Assembly: GCF_012767755.2 (NCBI RefSeq)
Contig: NZ_AP023189.1
Span: 3,660,001 to 3,724,000 of the forward strand
Source: Pseudomonas tohonis
GTDB taxonomy: Bacteria > Pseudomonadota > Gammaproteobacteria > Pseudomonadales > Pseudomonadaceae
Reading direction: 5' to 3'
Length of the DNA stretch: 64,000 bases
The notes under the pieces were generated by a model. That model saw only the letters and a list, made by a program, of their open reading frames with translations, was not told the origin of the DNA and did not search any database. Of this stretch, positions 19,131 to 27,078 are shown piece by piece (within the stretch, counting starts at the first letter, position 1; each line of letters opens with the position of its first letter). Position numbers and translations under genes: made by a program.

Positions 19131-21755
19131 GTGAGCAGAATCGAAGTAATAGCAGAAAAACTTGCGAACTTGATGGACGTCAAACTTTTTCACATCGAAA
19201 AAGATCTCCCTGCTTTTTTGATCGAAACAGCATTATGGATCTTTGTTGACAAGGAAAAAGCCAGCAGCATCACAGAAGCAAAAGAGAACTTAAATCTCAG
19301 TGCACTGAAGATACCTGACCAAGCAGCAATTGTTCATATCGTACTCGACAATAACGACCCATCAGAACCAGAAACAACAAGATTACGCCTCGGATTTGAT
19401 GGAGTAAAACTAAAATACGCATTACAAAGAATACTAGACCTACCGGACACATTCTTTAAAAACCAAGAACAAATGATACAGGAGGCTCTTCGACCGATAG
19501 AGGGTCTCTCAGGAGGAGCGATAAAGATGCGCTCTCGCTCTACAGGACCAAACCCTTGGAGCGAATGCAGCGACGCACATAACAGTATAGCGGCATGGAC
19601 CAATGCATCACTTAGTAGCAATTTACTTTTTGTCGAAGCCGAAGCTGGAAAAGGGAAAACAATACTTTTAGCCTCCTTAGCAAAAAACATATTCGACACA
19701 AGCACCGACAAACTCTCTATATACATACCCCTCCGCAAACTACCTTTATCAACCGGTATAAGCTGGGAGAACATCTCTCAACTTATTGGTGTCGTTGGCC
19801 TTGGCGCAGAGCGTCTAGCAAAGGCAGTAAAGCTGGGACTTGTAATCATATTTTTAGATGGAATCGACGAAGTCTCTGGGAGATATGACAACACACTAAT
19901 AAGAGACCTTCTTGAACTCCTGACCGAAAAACTATCCAGCCAAAACTCAAAAGTCATACTCTCAGGACGAAAATCCGAAGCAAGAGCTATAGAAAAAGCC
20001 ATTTGGACGACGATATCCATAGAATTGCCCTCCCCAGAAAGCCTTGAATTCGAAAGATATATAAATTTTACGATAGAAAAACTTCTTGAGGACTGGAATT
20101 ATTTTTCCAAAAGCATCCCAATAGAATATCAAGAGCTTCTCGGAAATATTAATGCAGATGAAAAATTAGAGCGTGAAATCCCCGAGATAGCAAACTGGAT
20201 CGCAACGGTATTCCCTGAAGTCGGCAAAGAGTCCTCTCTATTCTTCATACAAGGGCTCGCCGCTATTGCTATAGGGCGCAGAGCCGGAAATAGGCTTCCG
20301 CTAAACCTAGGGAAAAAGCTATTCATTCCGACACTAATGGATGTTTGCATTGCAGCAGCAATATTTGCCTGCCTCCGAGAGCAGAAGAAAATTGATGACA
20401 TTGCAGAGAGTGCTTACACCGCACCGAAGCAATTAGAAGTTCTCAAAGGCTTTGCTCTACTGGCGTCTGCCTCCAACCAGAGAGATTTACCTACCCCTAA
20501 TGAGTTAACAGCCAAAGCATTCAACGTCAATACCGTGCACGACCCAGAAATCTACGTAGCGATAAACCGCCAAAACGCAAAGCATGCACTTTTATACTCC
20601 ACCGAAGCGGTTGGAAACTATCGACCTCAGTTTTTAAGCGATTGGATACGATGCGCCTTTGCTGCACGCCTTCTCAAAGAAAACCCCTCAAGCCTTGGCA
20701 TATCAGACGATACTGTAGCCTCCACTATTTTTACATCAGATCGATCGCGATATTTATTTTCCGAATTCATGCCCGACATACTAAAAGGCAATTCAATTCC
20801 TTTACTTTGGAGAGAGTTCCTTTCAGGAGAAACATGGGCAGACTCTGAACATGCAGTTGCAAATATCTGGCAACTTAGAGCCGCAATAGGCGATGAAAAT
20901 GTCACATTCAACATACCCAATCCCCTCCCTTTCGCTCAACTGGACCATGCCGAATTCTCTAATTGCAATATTAATCAAGAGCTAAGCGGCGAATCCTTCT
21001 ATCTTGACAATGCCATATTTTCCGCCTCAACACTAAACAACGTCACCCTTTCCGGCGTCTCACTTGAGCATGTAATATTTCGAGACTGCCAACTTAGCAA
21101 TATCACAATCAAAGACCGAAGCACAGGTCCAATAACATTCGAGCGCTGCACTCTTCAGAACTTTAAACTCATCGAAACGACATCCACAACCGCGCCCGCA
21201 GCAACCTTTATAGACTGCGATTTCGAAGGCTTAGATAACTTAATATCTCAACCTTTTCCAGCTCACGACTCAACAAGCTACGAAGCCTTTGCTGTCTTCC
21301 AAAACTGTACAACAGAAACACCCATAAACAAGTTACTCCAAGGAGATTGGATTAATTTACAGCGCCCCATAGAAGGCCTGAAGCCGTTCAGTGCAGAGGT
21401 GTCCGACCCTTCGATCGAATGCCTTCGCAGAACACTGGCACCCTTCTTCCCTTCTAGGGTGGGAAGTAGTCCAGACATACAGGCAAGGCGCTATATTCGC
21501 CTTTCTGCACTTGGCCGCGGACGCATGCCCGCTAAGTCACCTAGCCCAGATGAACTAAAAAGCATATTGGAAAGCATAGGATTCGCAGATGGGGGTAGAT
21601 CTGACCACCTGTATGCACCTTGGGCAAGCGTCTTAGGGGGAGCTGAAGAAGAAAGAAAAATCCGAGAGGATATTATTAATTTTTTAATGCATAAGGACAT
21701 TGAGAGCCCAACAATACAAAAGCTACTGCGAAGAATCAGCCCTTACTTCGTATAA
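19131..21755 (+). CDS. NACHT/STAND-type NTPase with pentapeptide-like repeats; putative phage defence
   Basis: An 874-residue protein of markedly lower GC than all neighbours, rich in AAA, ATA and TTA codons, so recently acquired. GTG start with AAGGAG ten bases upstream. Residues 1-150 match no domain I know and may be the effector or an oligomerisation part. The NTPase core has Walker A EAEAGKGKT (169-177), Walker B LVIIFLDGIDE (237-247) in NACHT form, and a sensor Arg in ILSGRKSEA. A helical middle follows. Residues about 600-690 show pentapeptide-like repeats (FSNCN, ...FRDCQLSNI, FERCTLQNF). The solitary gene layout and architecture fit bacterial NACHT (bNACHT/Avs-like) defence proteins. 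Function is inferred. Confidence 0.8.
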   Translation: MSRIEVIAEKLANLMDVKLFHIEKDLPAFLIETALWIFVDKEKASSITEAKENLNLSALKIPDQAAIVHIVLDNNDPSEPETTRLRLGFDGVKLKYALQRILDLPDTFFKNQEQMIQEALRPIEGLSGGAIKMRSRSTGPNPWSECSDAHNSIAAWTNASLSSNLLFVEAEAGKGKTILLASLAKNIFDTSTDKLSIYIPLRKLPLSTGISWENISQLIGVVGLGAERLAKAVKLGLVIIFLDGIDEVSGRYDNTLIRDLLELLTEKLSSQNSKVILSGRKSEARAIEKAIWTTISIELPSPESLEFERYINFTIEKLLEDWNYFSKSIPIEYQELLGNINADEKLEREIPEIANWIATVFPEVGKESSLFFIQGLAAIAIGRRAGNRLPLNLGKKLFIPTLMDVCIAAAIFACLREQKKIDDIAESAYTAPKQLEVLKGFALLASASNQRDLPTPNELTAKAFNVNTVHDPEIYVAINRQNAKHALLYSTEAVGNYRPQFLSDWIRCAFAARLLKENPSSLGISDDTVASTIFTSDRSRYLFSEFMPDILKGNSIPLLWREFLSGETWADSEHAVANIWQLRAAIGDENVTFNIPNPLPFAQLDHAEFSNCNINQELSGESFYLDNAIFSASTLNNVTLSGVSLEHVIFRDCQLSNITIKDRSTGPITFERCTLQNFKLIETTSTTAPAATFIDCDFEGLDNLISQPFPAHDSTSYEAFAVFQNCTTETPINKLLQGDWINLQRPIEGLKPFSAEVSDPSIECLRRTLAPFFPSRVGSSPDIQARRYIRLSALGRGRMPAKSPSPDELKSILESIGFADGGRSDHLYAPWASVLGGAEEERKIREDIINFLMHKDIESPTIQKLLRRISPYFV

Positions 21756-21835
21756 ATTATGGCTGTGTCAGCCTTTAACTAGCGATCTACGAGTTAGATA
21801 AACCTTGCCCTCCCCGCCCCACCTCCCTATCCTCC

Positions 21836-21863
21836 CCCGGTCGCGGTAAATCCCGCGACCGGG
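21836..21863 (+). repeat. Strong hairpin at the 5' edge of the C4-like element
   Basis: Perfect 11-bp stem CCCGGTCGCGG / CCGCGACCGGG with a TAAATC loop. No T-tract follows, so it is more likely a structured leader element or processing site than a simple terminator of the NACHT gene. It abuts the first target segment TTGACAG at 21865. Confidence 0.6.
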
Positions 21864-21864
21864 T

Positions 21865-21885
21865 TTGACAGCCCGACGAGCTAGG
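21865..21885 (+). promoter_or_regulatory. Upstream target pair of the C4-like RNA (a1/b1-like)
   Basis: TTGACAG (21865-21871) and GAGCTAGG (21878-21885) are exact complements of the two antisense segments of the C4-like RNA (CTGTCAA at 22026-22032 and CCTAGCTC at 22014-22021). In phages P1 and P7 a like pair lies upstream of c4. A small hairpin GGCGC-GATT-GCGCC follows. Confidence 0.6.
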
Positions 21886-21979
21886 CGCGATTGCGCCACC
21901 AGGTGCATGCGAAAAACGGCGAATGTTTTTTGCAGGCATCGGTACGCATGCAGTTTTTGCAACTGCACCGCTTTATGGC

Positions 21980-22045
21980 GGATCGCGCGGGGAGACCTTC
22001 GTGGTCTGCCGGCCCTAGCTCCGGTCTGTCAACCCCGCGCGGTCC
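21980..22045 (+). ncRNA. C4-type antisense RNA controlling the downstream antirepressor gene
   Basis: The fold is the one expected of C4 RNAs. An outer stem pairs 21980-21992 (GGATCGCGCGGGG) with 22033-22045 over 13 bp including one G-U. Inside are hairpins AGACC-TTCGT-GGTCT (21993-22007) and CCGG-CCCTAGCT-CCGG (22009-22024). The second loop holds antisense segment CCTAGCT, and the 3' side holds CTGTCAA. Both are complementary to TTGACAG (22058-22064) and AGCTAGG (22091-22097), the latter overlapping the ribosome binding site of the BRO/antirepressor gene. In P1 such pairing blocks ant expression. The family call is from memory of the C4 structure and from position. Confidence 0.8.
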
Positions 22046-22057
22046 GTCACCCTTCGT

Positions 22058-22099
22058 TTGACAGCGGGTGGTGACGACTCCAAAGACCTCAGCTAGGAG
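22058..22099 (+). promoter_or_regulatory. Downstream C4 target pair overlapping the antirepressor RBS
   Basis: TTGACAG at 22058-22064 and AGCTAGGAG at 22091-22099. TAGGAG is the Shine-Dalgarno for the ATG at 22107, 7 bases away. Pairing with the C4-like loop would hide it from ribosomes. Confidence 0.65.
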
Positions 22100-22106
22100 T
22101 TACACC

Positions 22107-22616
22107 ATGCACGAAGCACACACCCCTCTGTTCTTCCACCGCAACAGCTACCCCCTGCGCGCCGTGATGATCGACAACCAGCCCTGGTTCGTCGCCGTGG
22201 ATTTCGCGCGGATGATCGGTGCGCTGCGCCCCTATCGCCTGCCCCAGCGCATGGACCCGTACCAGAAGCGCTGGGTGCTGCTGGAATACGGCACCGGGCT
22301 GCGCGAGGAACTGGAGGTGATCAGCGATGCCGGTGCCTACAAGGCGCTGTACCGGTTCAACCACCCGGAGCACCGCAACATCGGCCGCTGGCTCAGCGAG
22401 GCGGTGTTGCCGACGCTGTACGACCACCACCGCGACGAAGGGGCCGCGCCGAAGCGGGCCTTCATGAGCTGGGCAAACCAGCAGGTGCATGTGCTCAAGT
22501 GGCAGGGCGAGATCTGGCTCGCCCGGGGTGACCTGCCGGTGTTCCTCGCCGTGCACGACGAGCCGGCGCTGCGCGAGTTGCCGAGCTGGAAGCGCGTGCC
22601 GCTCGAAGAGTTCTAG
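22107..22616 (+). CDS. BRO-N / phage antirepressor-like protein
   Basis: A 169-residue protein with a BRO-N domain at about residues 5-105: FFHRNSYPLRAVMIDNQPWF, VAVDFARMIGA, LEVISDAGAYKALYRF and HPEHRNIGRWLSEAVLPTL. The C-terminal 60 residues are not a KilA-C domain I recognise. BRO-N proteins bind DNA and occur as phage antirepressors that lift prophage repression. The gene has host-like GC, unlike the NACHT gene upstream. The start at 22107, not 22068, is fixed by the TAGGAG site. Expression is predicted to be held down by the C4-like RNA. No other phage genes are adjacent, so it is a stand-alone remnant or domesticated switch. Confidence 0.85.
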   Translation: MHEAHTPLFFHRNSYPLRAVMIDNQPWFVAVDFARMIGALRPYRLPQRMDPYQKRWVLLEYGTGLREELEVISDAGAYKALYRFNHPEHRNIGRWLSEAVLPTLYDHHRDEGAAPKRAFMSWANQQVHVLKWQGEIWLARGDLPVFLAVHDEPALRELPSWKRVPLEEF

Positions 22617-22630
22617 CGGCCGGCGCGAAC

Positions 22631-22661
22631 ACGGAACGGGCCCTGCGGGGCCCGTTTCCGT
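22631..22661 (+). terminator. Terminator after the BRO-N gene
   Basis: Long stem ACGGAACGGGCCC-TGCG-GGGCCCGTTTCCGT with a single bulged T, 14 bases after the stop codon. There is no long T-tract beyond the stem. Confidence 0.75.
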
Positions 22662-22930
22662 GCGGCGTAGGTTGGGCTGAGGGACGAAGCCCAACGTGGC
22701 GGGGGGCGTGGTTGCACCCTGCCCCCGCCTATCGCGAATGAATTCGCTCCCACGGAGGCGTGATGCCGGGCATCGCTGGGCGACTGAAGTCGCCCCTACC
22801 CCTGCGTGCGATCGCATGCGTAGCCTGGCTTCAGCTTCGCCGGGAGCACCGAGCGTAGGTGCGCGCGGCACACCCTACGGCAGGTGTTTGTCCTGTCAGC
22901 GCCCGGTTCGAACCCTGACGGCCTGTCGCG
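22662..22930. repeat. Repeat-bearing gap before the cupin gene
   Basis: No gene is seen. The gap has a short inverted repeat GTTGGGCT...AGCCCAAC (about 22671-22696), the palindromic element GCGAATGAATTCGC (22734-22747), a GGCGACTGAAGTCGCC hairpin near 22780-22796 and the dispersed motif GGTGCGCGCGGCACACCCTA (about 22858). Similar motifs are found at 12.0, 14.1, 48.0, 55.9 and 62.3 kb. Confidence 0.65.
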
Positions 22931-22954
22931 AATAGGTGCGATGCAGGCGGGCGA

Positions 22955-23332
22955 TCAGATCCAGACGTCGTTCTGCGCGGTGCGGTCGCCGCCCTCCTCG
23001 CCGGTGTTGAGCACGCCACGGGGCTCGATGAGCATCATCTTCACTTCACGTTCGGCATAGGGTTTGTGCTCGACGCCCTTGGGCACCACGTAGAGCTCGC
23101 CGGGGCCGAGCAGGACGGCGCCGTCGCGCAGGTCGATGCGCAGCTGGCCTTCAAGTACCAGGAAGGCTTCGTCGGTGTCGGCGTGGGCATGCCAGATGAA
23201 GTCGCCTTCGATGCGCACGACCTTGAACTGGTAGTCGTTCATCTCGGCGACGACCTTGGGGTTCCACTGTTCGCTGAACAGCGAGGTCTTCTGCAGCAGG
23301 TTGATGCTCTGGTGATTGGGCTGAAGGGCCAT
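22955..23332 (-). CDS. Single-domain cupin protein
   Basis: A 125-residue cytosolic cupin. The metal-binding motif 1 is WHAHADTDEAFLVLEG with H48, H50 and E55. Motif 2 is weaker (GELYVVPKGVEHKPYAE, with a His). Such proteins range from isomerases and dioxygenases to sugar or metal binders, and the role here cannot be told. It lies 76 bases downstream of an AraC regulator on the same strand and may be cotranscribed. Confidence 0.85.
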   Translation of the reverse strand: MALQPNHQSINLLQKTSLFSEQWNPKVVAEMNDYQFKVVRIEGDFIWHAHADTDEAFLVLEGQLRIDLRDGAVLLGPGELYVVPKGVEHKPYAEREVKMMLIEPRGVLNTGEEGGDRTAQNDVWI

Positions 23333-23408
23333 GGTGCGGCTCCGGGTTGGGGAATGAGCCGCCAGACTAGCGAGCCCCGCCGCGCCGCTCTTGTACGATC
23401 CTGCAGCT

Positions 23409-24218
23409 TCAGCGGGCGTGCATGCGCAGCCAGCGCGACGGCGGCAGGCCGTAGCACTGGGTGAAGTGGCGGGTCATGTGGCTCTGGTCGAAGAAGCCGG
23501 CGGCCAGGGCGGCGTCGGCGAGGCTGAAGCCGTCGAGCAGCATGCGCCGGCAACGGTCGAGGCGGCGCAGGGTCAGGTAGCGGTAGGGGCTGGTGCCGTA
23601 GAGCGCGCGAAAATCGCGGGACAGGCTCCAGCGTTCGCGGCCGCTGGCGTGCTCCAGTTCCTCCAGGCTGAGGTTGCTGCCGAGGTGGCTGTGGATGTAG
23701 TCCCGCGCGCGCTCGGCCGAGGCGAAGTCGAAGGCGCGGCGCCCTCGCCGTTTGCCGCCCACGGCCTGCAGCGCCTGGGCCAGGTCGAAGATGGCGTCCT
23801 GCTCCTCCAGCGCCTGCAGCGGGTGGTCGATGGCCTGCATGAAGGTTTCGGTCGCCCGGCGCAGGCGCGGGTCGTCGGAGAGGCCGCCGGTCACGAAGGG
23901 CAGCGGCTGGCCGCCAAGCACCTGCTGGATCAGCACCGGCTCGACGTAGACCATCCGGTAGTGGAAGCCGGCCTCGGTGCCGGCCATGCCGTCGTGGAGT
24001 TCGTCGGGGTGCAGCACCAGGGTGCCGCCGGGCAGGCTGTGGCGCAGGCTCTTCTGGTAGCTGAAGCTCTGCACCCCGGAAAGGGTGCGGCCGATGGCGT
24101 AGGTGTCGTGGCGGTGCGGGTCGTAGCCGTGGCCGCCGAAATAGGCCTCGATGCGCTCGATCCGCGCCGGGTGGTCGCTGCGCCGCACCCAGTCCCGCGT
24201 GCCGGGCAGCTCGGTCAT
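23409..24218 (-). CDS. AraC-family transcriptional regulator with N-terminal cupin-like domain
   Basis: A 269-residue regulator. Residues 1-150 are an AraC-type ligand domain (HRHDTYAIGRTLSGVQSF then LVLHPDELHDG). Residues 165-269 carry two helix-turn-helix motifs (LSLEELEHASGRERWSLSRDF and SLADAALAAGFFDQSHMTRHF). The start at 24218 overlaps the stop of the DUF1801 gene by ATGA, showing a common operon; longer frames run into that gene. Inducer unknown; the cupin gene downstream is a plausible target. Confidence 0.92.
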   Translation of the reverse strand: MTELPGTRDWVRRSDHPARIERIEAYFGGHGYDPHRHDTYAIGRTLSGVQSFSYQKSLRHSLPGGTLVLHPDELHDGMAGTEAGFHYRMVYVEPVLIQQVLGGQPLPFVTGGLSDDPRLRRATETFMQAIDHPLQALEEQDAIFDLAQALQAVGGKRRGRRAFDFASAERARDYIHSHLGSNLSLEELEHASGRERWSLSRDFRALYGTSPYRYLTLRRLDRCRRMLLDGFSLADAALAAGFFDQSHMTRHFTQCYGLPPSRWLRMHAR

Positions 24219-24640
24219 CCGGCGCGCTTCCGGGGCTTGGCCGGGCGCTCGGTATTGAGCGCCACGGCGGCGAGGAACAGCGCCTGCAATGCGGCCTCGT
24301 CGATGCGCTCGCCCGGGTGGATGTCGATGGCGCGACGCGTGTTGCCTTCCAGGCTGGCGTTGAACAGCCCGGCCGGGTCGGCCAGCGCGGCGCCCTTGGC
24401 GAAGGTGAGCTTCACCACGCTCTTGTAGGTCTCCCCGGTGCAGACGATGCCGGCGTGGGACCACACGGGCACGCCGCGCCACTTCCACTCCTCGACCACC
24501 TCCGGATCGGCGGCGCGGATCAGCTCGCGCACCCTGGCCAGGGTTTCACCGCGCCAGCCGGCGAGCTCGGCGATGCGGGCGTCGATCAGGCGGGCGGCGT
24601 CGAGGGCGCCTTCTTCCTCCTTGCTGATGTCCTTGCTCAT
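24215..24640 (-). CDS. DUF1801 domain protein
   Basis: A 141-residue cytosolic protein of the DUF1801 (YdhG-like) family. Typical segments are VRELIRAADPEVVEEWKW, VWSHAGIVCTGETYKSVVKLTF and the late IDIHPGERIDEAALQALF. The fold is that of an iron-chaperone-like small protein, but function is unknown. The start at MSKDISKEE was chosen because the longer frame runs into a repeat. It is translationally coupled to the AraC gene. Confidence 0.85.
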   Translation of the reverse strand: MSKDISKEEEGALDAARLIDARIAELAGWRGETLARVRELIRAADPEVVEEWKWRGVPVWSHAGIVCTGETYKSVVKLTFAKGAALADPAGLFNASLEGNTRRAIDIHPGERIDEAALQALFLAAVALNTERPAKPRKRAG

Positions 24641-24734
24641 CGGGTTGTCTCCAGGCGTCGGGGGTTGGTGCCAGGGGGCCGATTGAATACCAGCCAGCGT
24701 CAACGCGCCATAGGTGCATGAAGGTGGTGAACGG

Positions 24735-24971
24735 GGTGGACCGCGCTTCATCGGTCCACCATTTGGGCTCGCCGGTCACTCTGCGGGTGGATGGAAAGAG
24801 CGCCATCCACCCTACGCGGCGAAGCCCTGTTGCCGGTTCGGAGGCCCAGCGCTCGCGGGGGTTACGGTGCGTGAGGGTGATGAACCGGGCGTAGGGTGGA
24901 CCGCGCTTCATCGGTCCACCATTCGGGCTCGCCGGTCACTCTGCGGGTGGATGGAAAGAGCGCCATCCACC
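24735..24971. repeat. Nearly identical 77-base direct repeats
   Basis: The gap of 368 bases between the lipoprotein and DUF1801 genes has two copies, 24735-24811 and 24895-24971, offset by 160. They differ at one base that I can see. Each starts with the hairpin GGTGGACCGCGCTTCATCGG then TCCACC, and ends in GGTGGATGG...GCCATCCACC. No gene is seen. Confidence 0.8.
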
Positions 24972-25008
24972 TGCGCAGCGCTGCAATCGCGTCGCCCGCC
25001 GGGCAGGC

Positions 25009-26049
25009 TTATCGGGTCAACGACAGCGGCACGCCCCAGAGCGGGTCTTCCTTGCCCTGCTGGCGCAGCGGGGTGAGCTGCAGGGGCACGAGCCGGGACA
25101 GCATCTCCTGGTGCCTGTCGCTCAGGTAGCGCGGGGAGATGACGGAGGTGGCGAAATCCATGGGTGCCGGCCAGGTGTAGACGGTCAGGTTTTGCAGCGG
25201 GCACTCGATCTTCTGCGCATCGGTCGCCCGGCACTTCGATTTCTGGAAGGCGTAGCTGGGGCTTTTCAGGTGCATGCGCGGGGCCAGCACCAGCTGCCCG
25301 CCCTGGACGGTGAAGCTGGCCAGCGCCTTGTCCGCCGGCAGGCGCGCCTGGACCTTGATCGAGGGGACGTCCCGGGAGTCGGTCTGCTGGTAGTAGCCAG
25401 CCCCCGCGCCCTGTGTGGTCTGGCTGTATTGTTGCTCGCCCCAGGCCACGCAGGCGCCGCTGGCCACGTGCACGGCGGTGCAGACTTGCTGGGTCTTGAT
25501 TTCGCTGCCGTAGGTGGCGTCCTTCCACACCTCTTCCCGGTAGTACTCGCGGTACAGCTCGGTGGAGAGGTACGCGGTGCCGTTGGGGCCTTTGCCCGAG
25601 CCGGCCGGGCCACTGCGGGCGCCGACCTCGTCGAGCACGCCGCGGATCTGGTAGTCGTCGCCCCCGGTGAGCAGGTACTTGCCGGGCGGCAGGATGTGCA
25701 CCTCGAAGGCCGTGAACAGGTTGTTGGGCTTGGGGTCGCGCTGCAGCTGGTTGGTCTTGAAGCGGCGGCCGAAGGTGATGTTCGGGTCGTTCTCGTTCTG
25801 CCAGATCACCGTGGGCGTCCATTGGGTCATGGTCAGCGCATCGTTCAGCGTCTTGTGCGGCATCACGTCGGCCACCAGCACCACGGCCATGTTCGCCTTC
25901 AGCGCGGCGTCGATCTTGTCCAGCATTGGCCCGTTGCTCGGGTCGTCCATGCCGTAGCCGCTCGTGTAGGGCTCGGGCACGCAGCCGGCGAGGGAGAAGG
26001 CAAGCAACAAGGCGGCGGACAGGGCAAAAAGCGGGCGCGGCAGTCTCAT
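25009..26049 (-). CDS. Predicted outer-membrane lipoprotein of unknown function
   Basis: A 346-residue protein. The signal peptide MRLPRPLFALSAALLLAFSL ends in lipobox SLAGC, so it is a predicted lipoprotein; the start at 26049 gives the best signal peptide. The mature part has several cysteines and a segment TAFEVHILPPGKYLLTGGDDY. I recognise no domain. It lies downstream of the APH-like gene on the same strand but is separated by a strong hairpin at 26123-26151, so it probably has its own promoter. Confidence 0.8.
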   Translation of the reverse strand: MRLPRPLFALSAALLLAFSLAGCVPEPYTSGYGMDDPSNGPMLDKIDAALKANMAVVLVADVMPHKTLNDALTMTQWTPTVIWQNENDPNITFGRRFKTNQLQRDPKPNNLFTAFEVHILPPGKYLLTGGDDYQIRGVLDEVGARSGPAGSGKGPNGTAYLSTELYREYYREEVWKDATYGSEIKTQQVCTAVHVASGACVAWGEQQYSQTTQGAGAGYYQQTDSRDVPSIKVQARLPADKALASFTVQGGQLVLAPRMHLKSPSYAFQKSKCRATDAQKIECPLQNLTVYTWPAPMDFATSVISPRYLSDRHQEMLSRLVPLQLTPLRQQGKEDPLWGVPLSLTR

Positions 26050-26122
26050 GCATCGATCCTTGATAGAGGGACCGGCGATTGTCACCGCCCCGACGCGCCA
26101 GCGAAATAGTGCGGATGGGCTA

Positions 26123-26151
26123 GCCCGGCACGCTCGACGAGCGTGCCGGGC
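26123..26151 (-). terminator. Hairpin terminator after the APH-like gene
   Basis: Perfect 12-bp stem GCCCGGCACGCT-CGACG-AGCGTGCCGGGC, 6 bases after the stop of the gene at 26157. There is no clear T-tract in either direction. Confidence 0.6.
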
Positions 26152-26156
26152 GCTGC

Positions 26157-26933
26157 TCAGAACATCTCGTCCAGCTGCTCGAAGAACAGGCGCCTGGCCG
26201 GCTGGTCCGGAATGCCCATCCGGGCGATGAAGCGGTCGGCGGTTGCCGGCGACAGCTCCTCGGCGATGTTGCGGTGGGCGAAGGCGATGTCCAGCCAGCG
26301 ATCCGCCAGGCCGCCGCGCCCCAGGTCGATGAAGTGCAGGCGTTCACGGGCGTCGATGAAGAGGTTGGCGTCGCACAGGTCGCCATGGGAGAAGACCCGG
26401 TCCTCGGTCGGCACGCTGGCGTGCAGGTGGGCGATCAGCGCCTGCGGGGTCGGCAGCTCGGGCCAGGTGTCCGGGTCCCAGTCATCGGCGATCAGCCCCT
26501 GGTCGACCAGGTACTTAAGCTCATGCAGGCGCACGGCGGCCGAGGAATCGAACGGGCAGCCGTCGACCGGCACCGCCTGCAGCAGGCGCAGGGCCTCGGC
26601 GAAGGCCTGGTACACGGAGGGCTCGTCTTCCATCAGCTCGGCGAGCGGCCTGCCGGGCACCGCGCGGGTGATCATGAACTCATGCCCCTCGCCGGCGGCG
26701 CAGGCCACCACTTCGGGCACCTGGAGCTTGCCGTCGAGCCACTGCAGGACGCTGGCCTCGCGCATCACGCTGTAGGTGGTGGGCGCGTAGATGGCGGCGC
26801 TCGCCTTGAGGAAGAAGCGGTCGTTGCCACGCTCGAACGCGTGGACTTCGCATGGGGACTCACCGACGCAATCCCGCGTCAGGGGCGCGCCGTCGATGAA
26901 GCGCGCGATGCTCTGGGGCAGTACGAATGGCAT
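26157..26933 (-). CDS. APH(3')-like aminoglycoside phosphotransferase homologue
   Basis: A 258-residue kinase. K43 in FFLKAS fits the ATP-binding lysine. The catalytic loop HGDLCDANLF has D185 and N190, and FIDLGR has the metal-binding D203. The spacings (+5, +18) equal those of APH(3') enzymes (D190, N195, D208), and the end RRLFFEQLDEMF resembles the C-terminus of that family. I infer phosphorylation of an aminoglycoside or a related small substrate. Whether it confers resistance cannot be read from sequence. Chromosomal APH(3')-II-type genes are known in P. aeruginosa; this one is a distant relative. Confidence 0.82.
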   Translation of the reverse strand: MPFVLPQSIARFIDGAPLTRDCVGESPCEVHAFERGNDRFFLKASAAIYAPTTYSVMREASVLQWLDGKLQVPEVVACAAGEGHEFMITRAVPGRPLAELMEDEPSVYQAFAEALRLLQAVPVDGCPFDSSAAVRLHELKYLVDQGLIADDWDPDTWPELPTPQALIAHLHASVPTEDRVFSHGDLCDANLFIDARERLHFIDLGRGGLADRWLDIAFAHRNIAEELSPATADRFIARMGIPDQPARRLFFEQLDEMF

Positions 26934-27078
26934 GGAACCCGCCTGTCGTGGATGGAAAGCGCGCAACGATAGCGCAGCCGGCGGGCCCTGAATGGGTGGA
27001 AATTGTGACAGGCCTTGAATGCGGAACCCCGGCACAGGGCCGGGGTTCAAGAGGCGGCGCGAGGCGCTGGCGCAGCCT

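Noticed and set aside
21836..21863. Plain terminator of the NACHT gene
   Set aside because: The stem is strong but no T-tract follows, and it abuts the first C4 target; it is more likely part of the C4 leader.
21865..22074. Icd/Ash-like small protein between the hairpin and BRO-N gene
   Set aside because: The frame overlaps the structured C4-like RNA, has no RBS, and its composition follows the RNA structure. In P1, icd sits after c4; there are only 61 bases there in this window.
19027..22661. Complete prophage or integrative element
   Set aside because: No integrase, tRNA end, transposase or recognisable direct-repeat boundaries were found around the NACHT and BRO-N genes.
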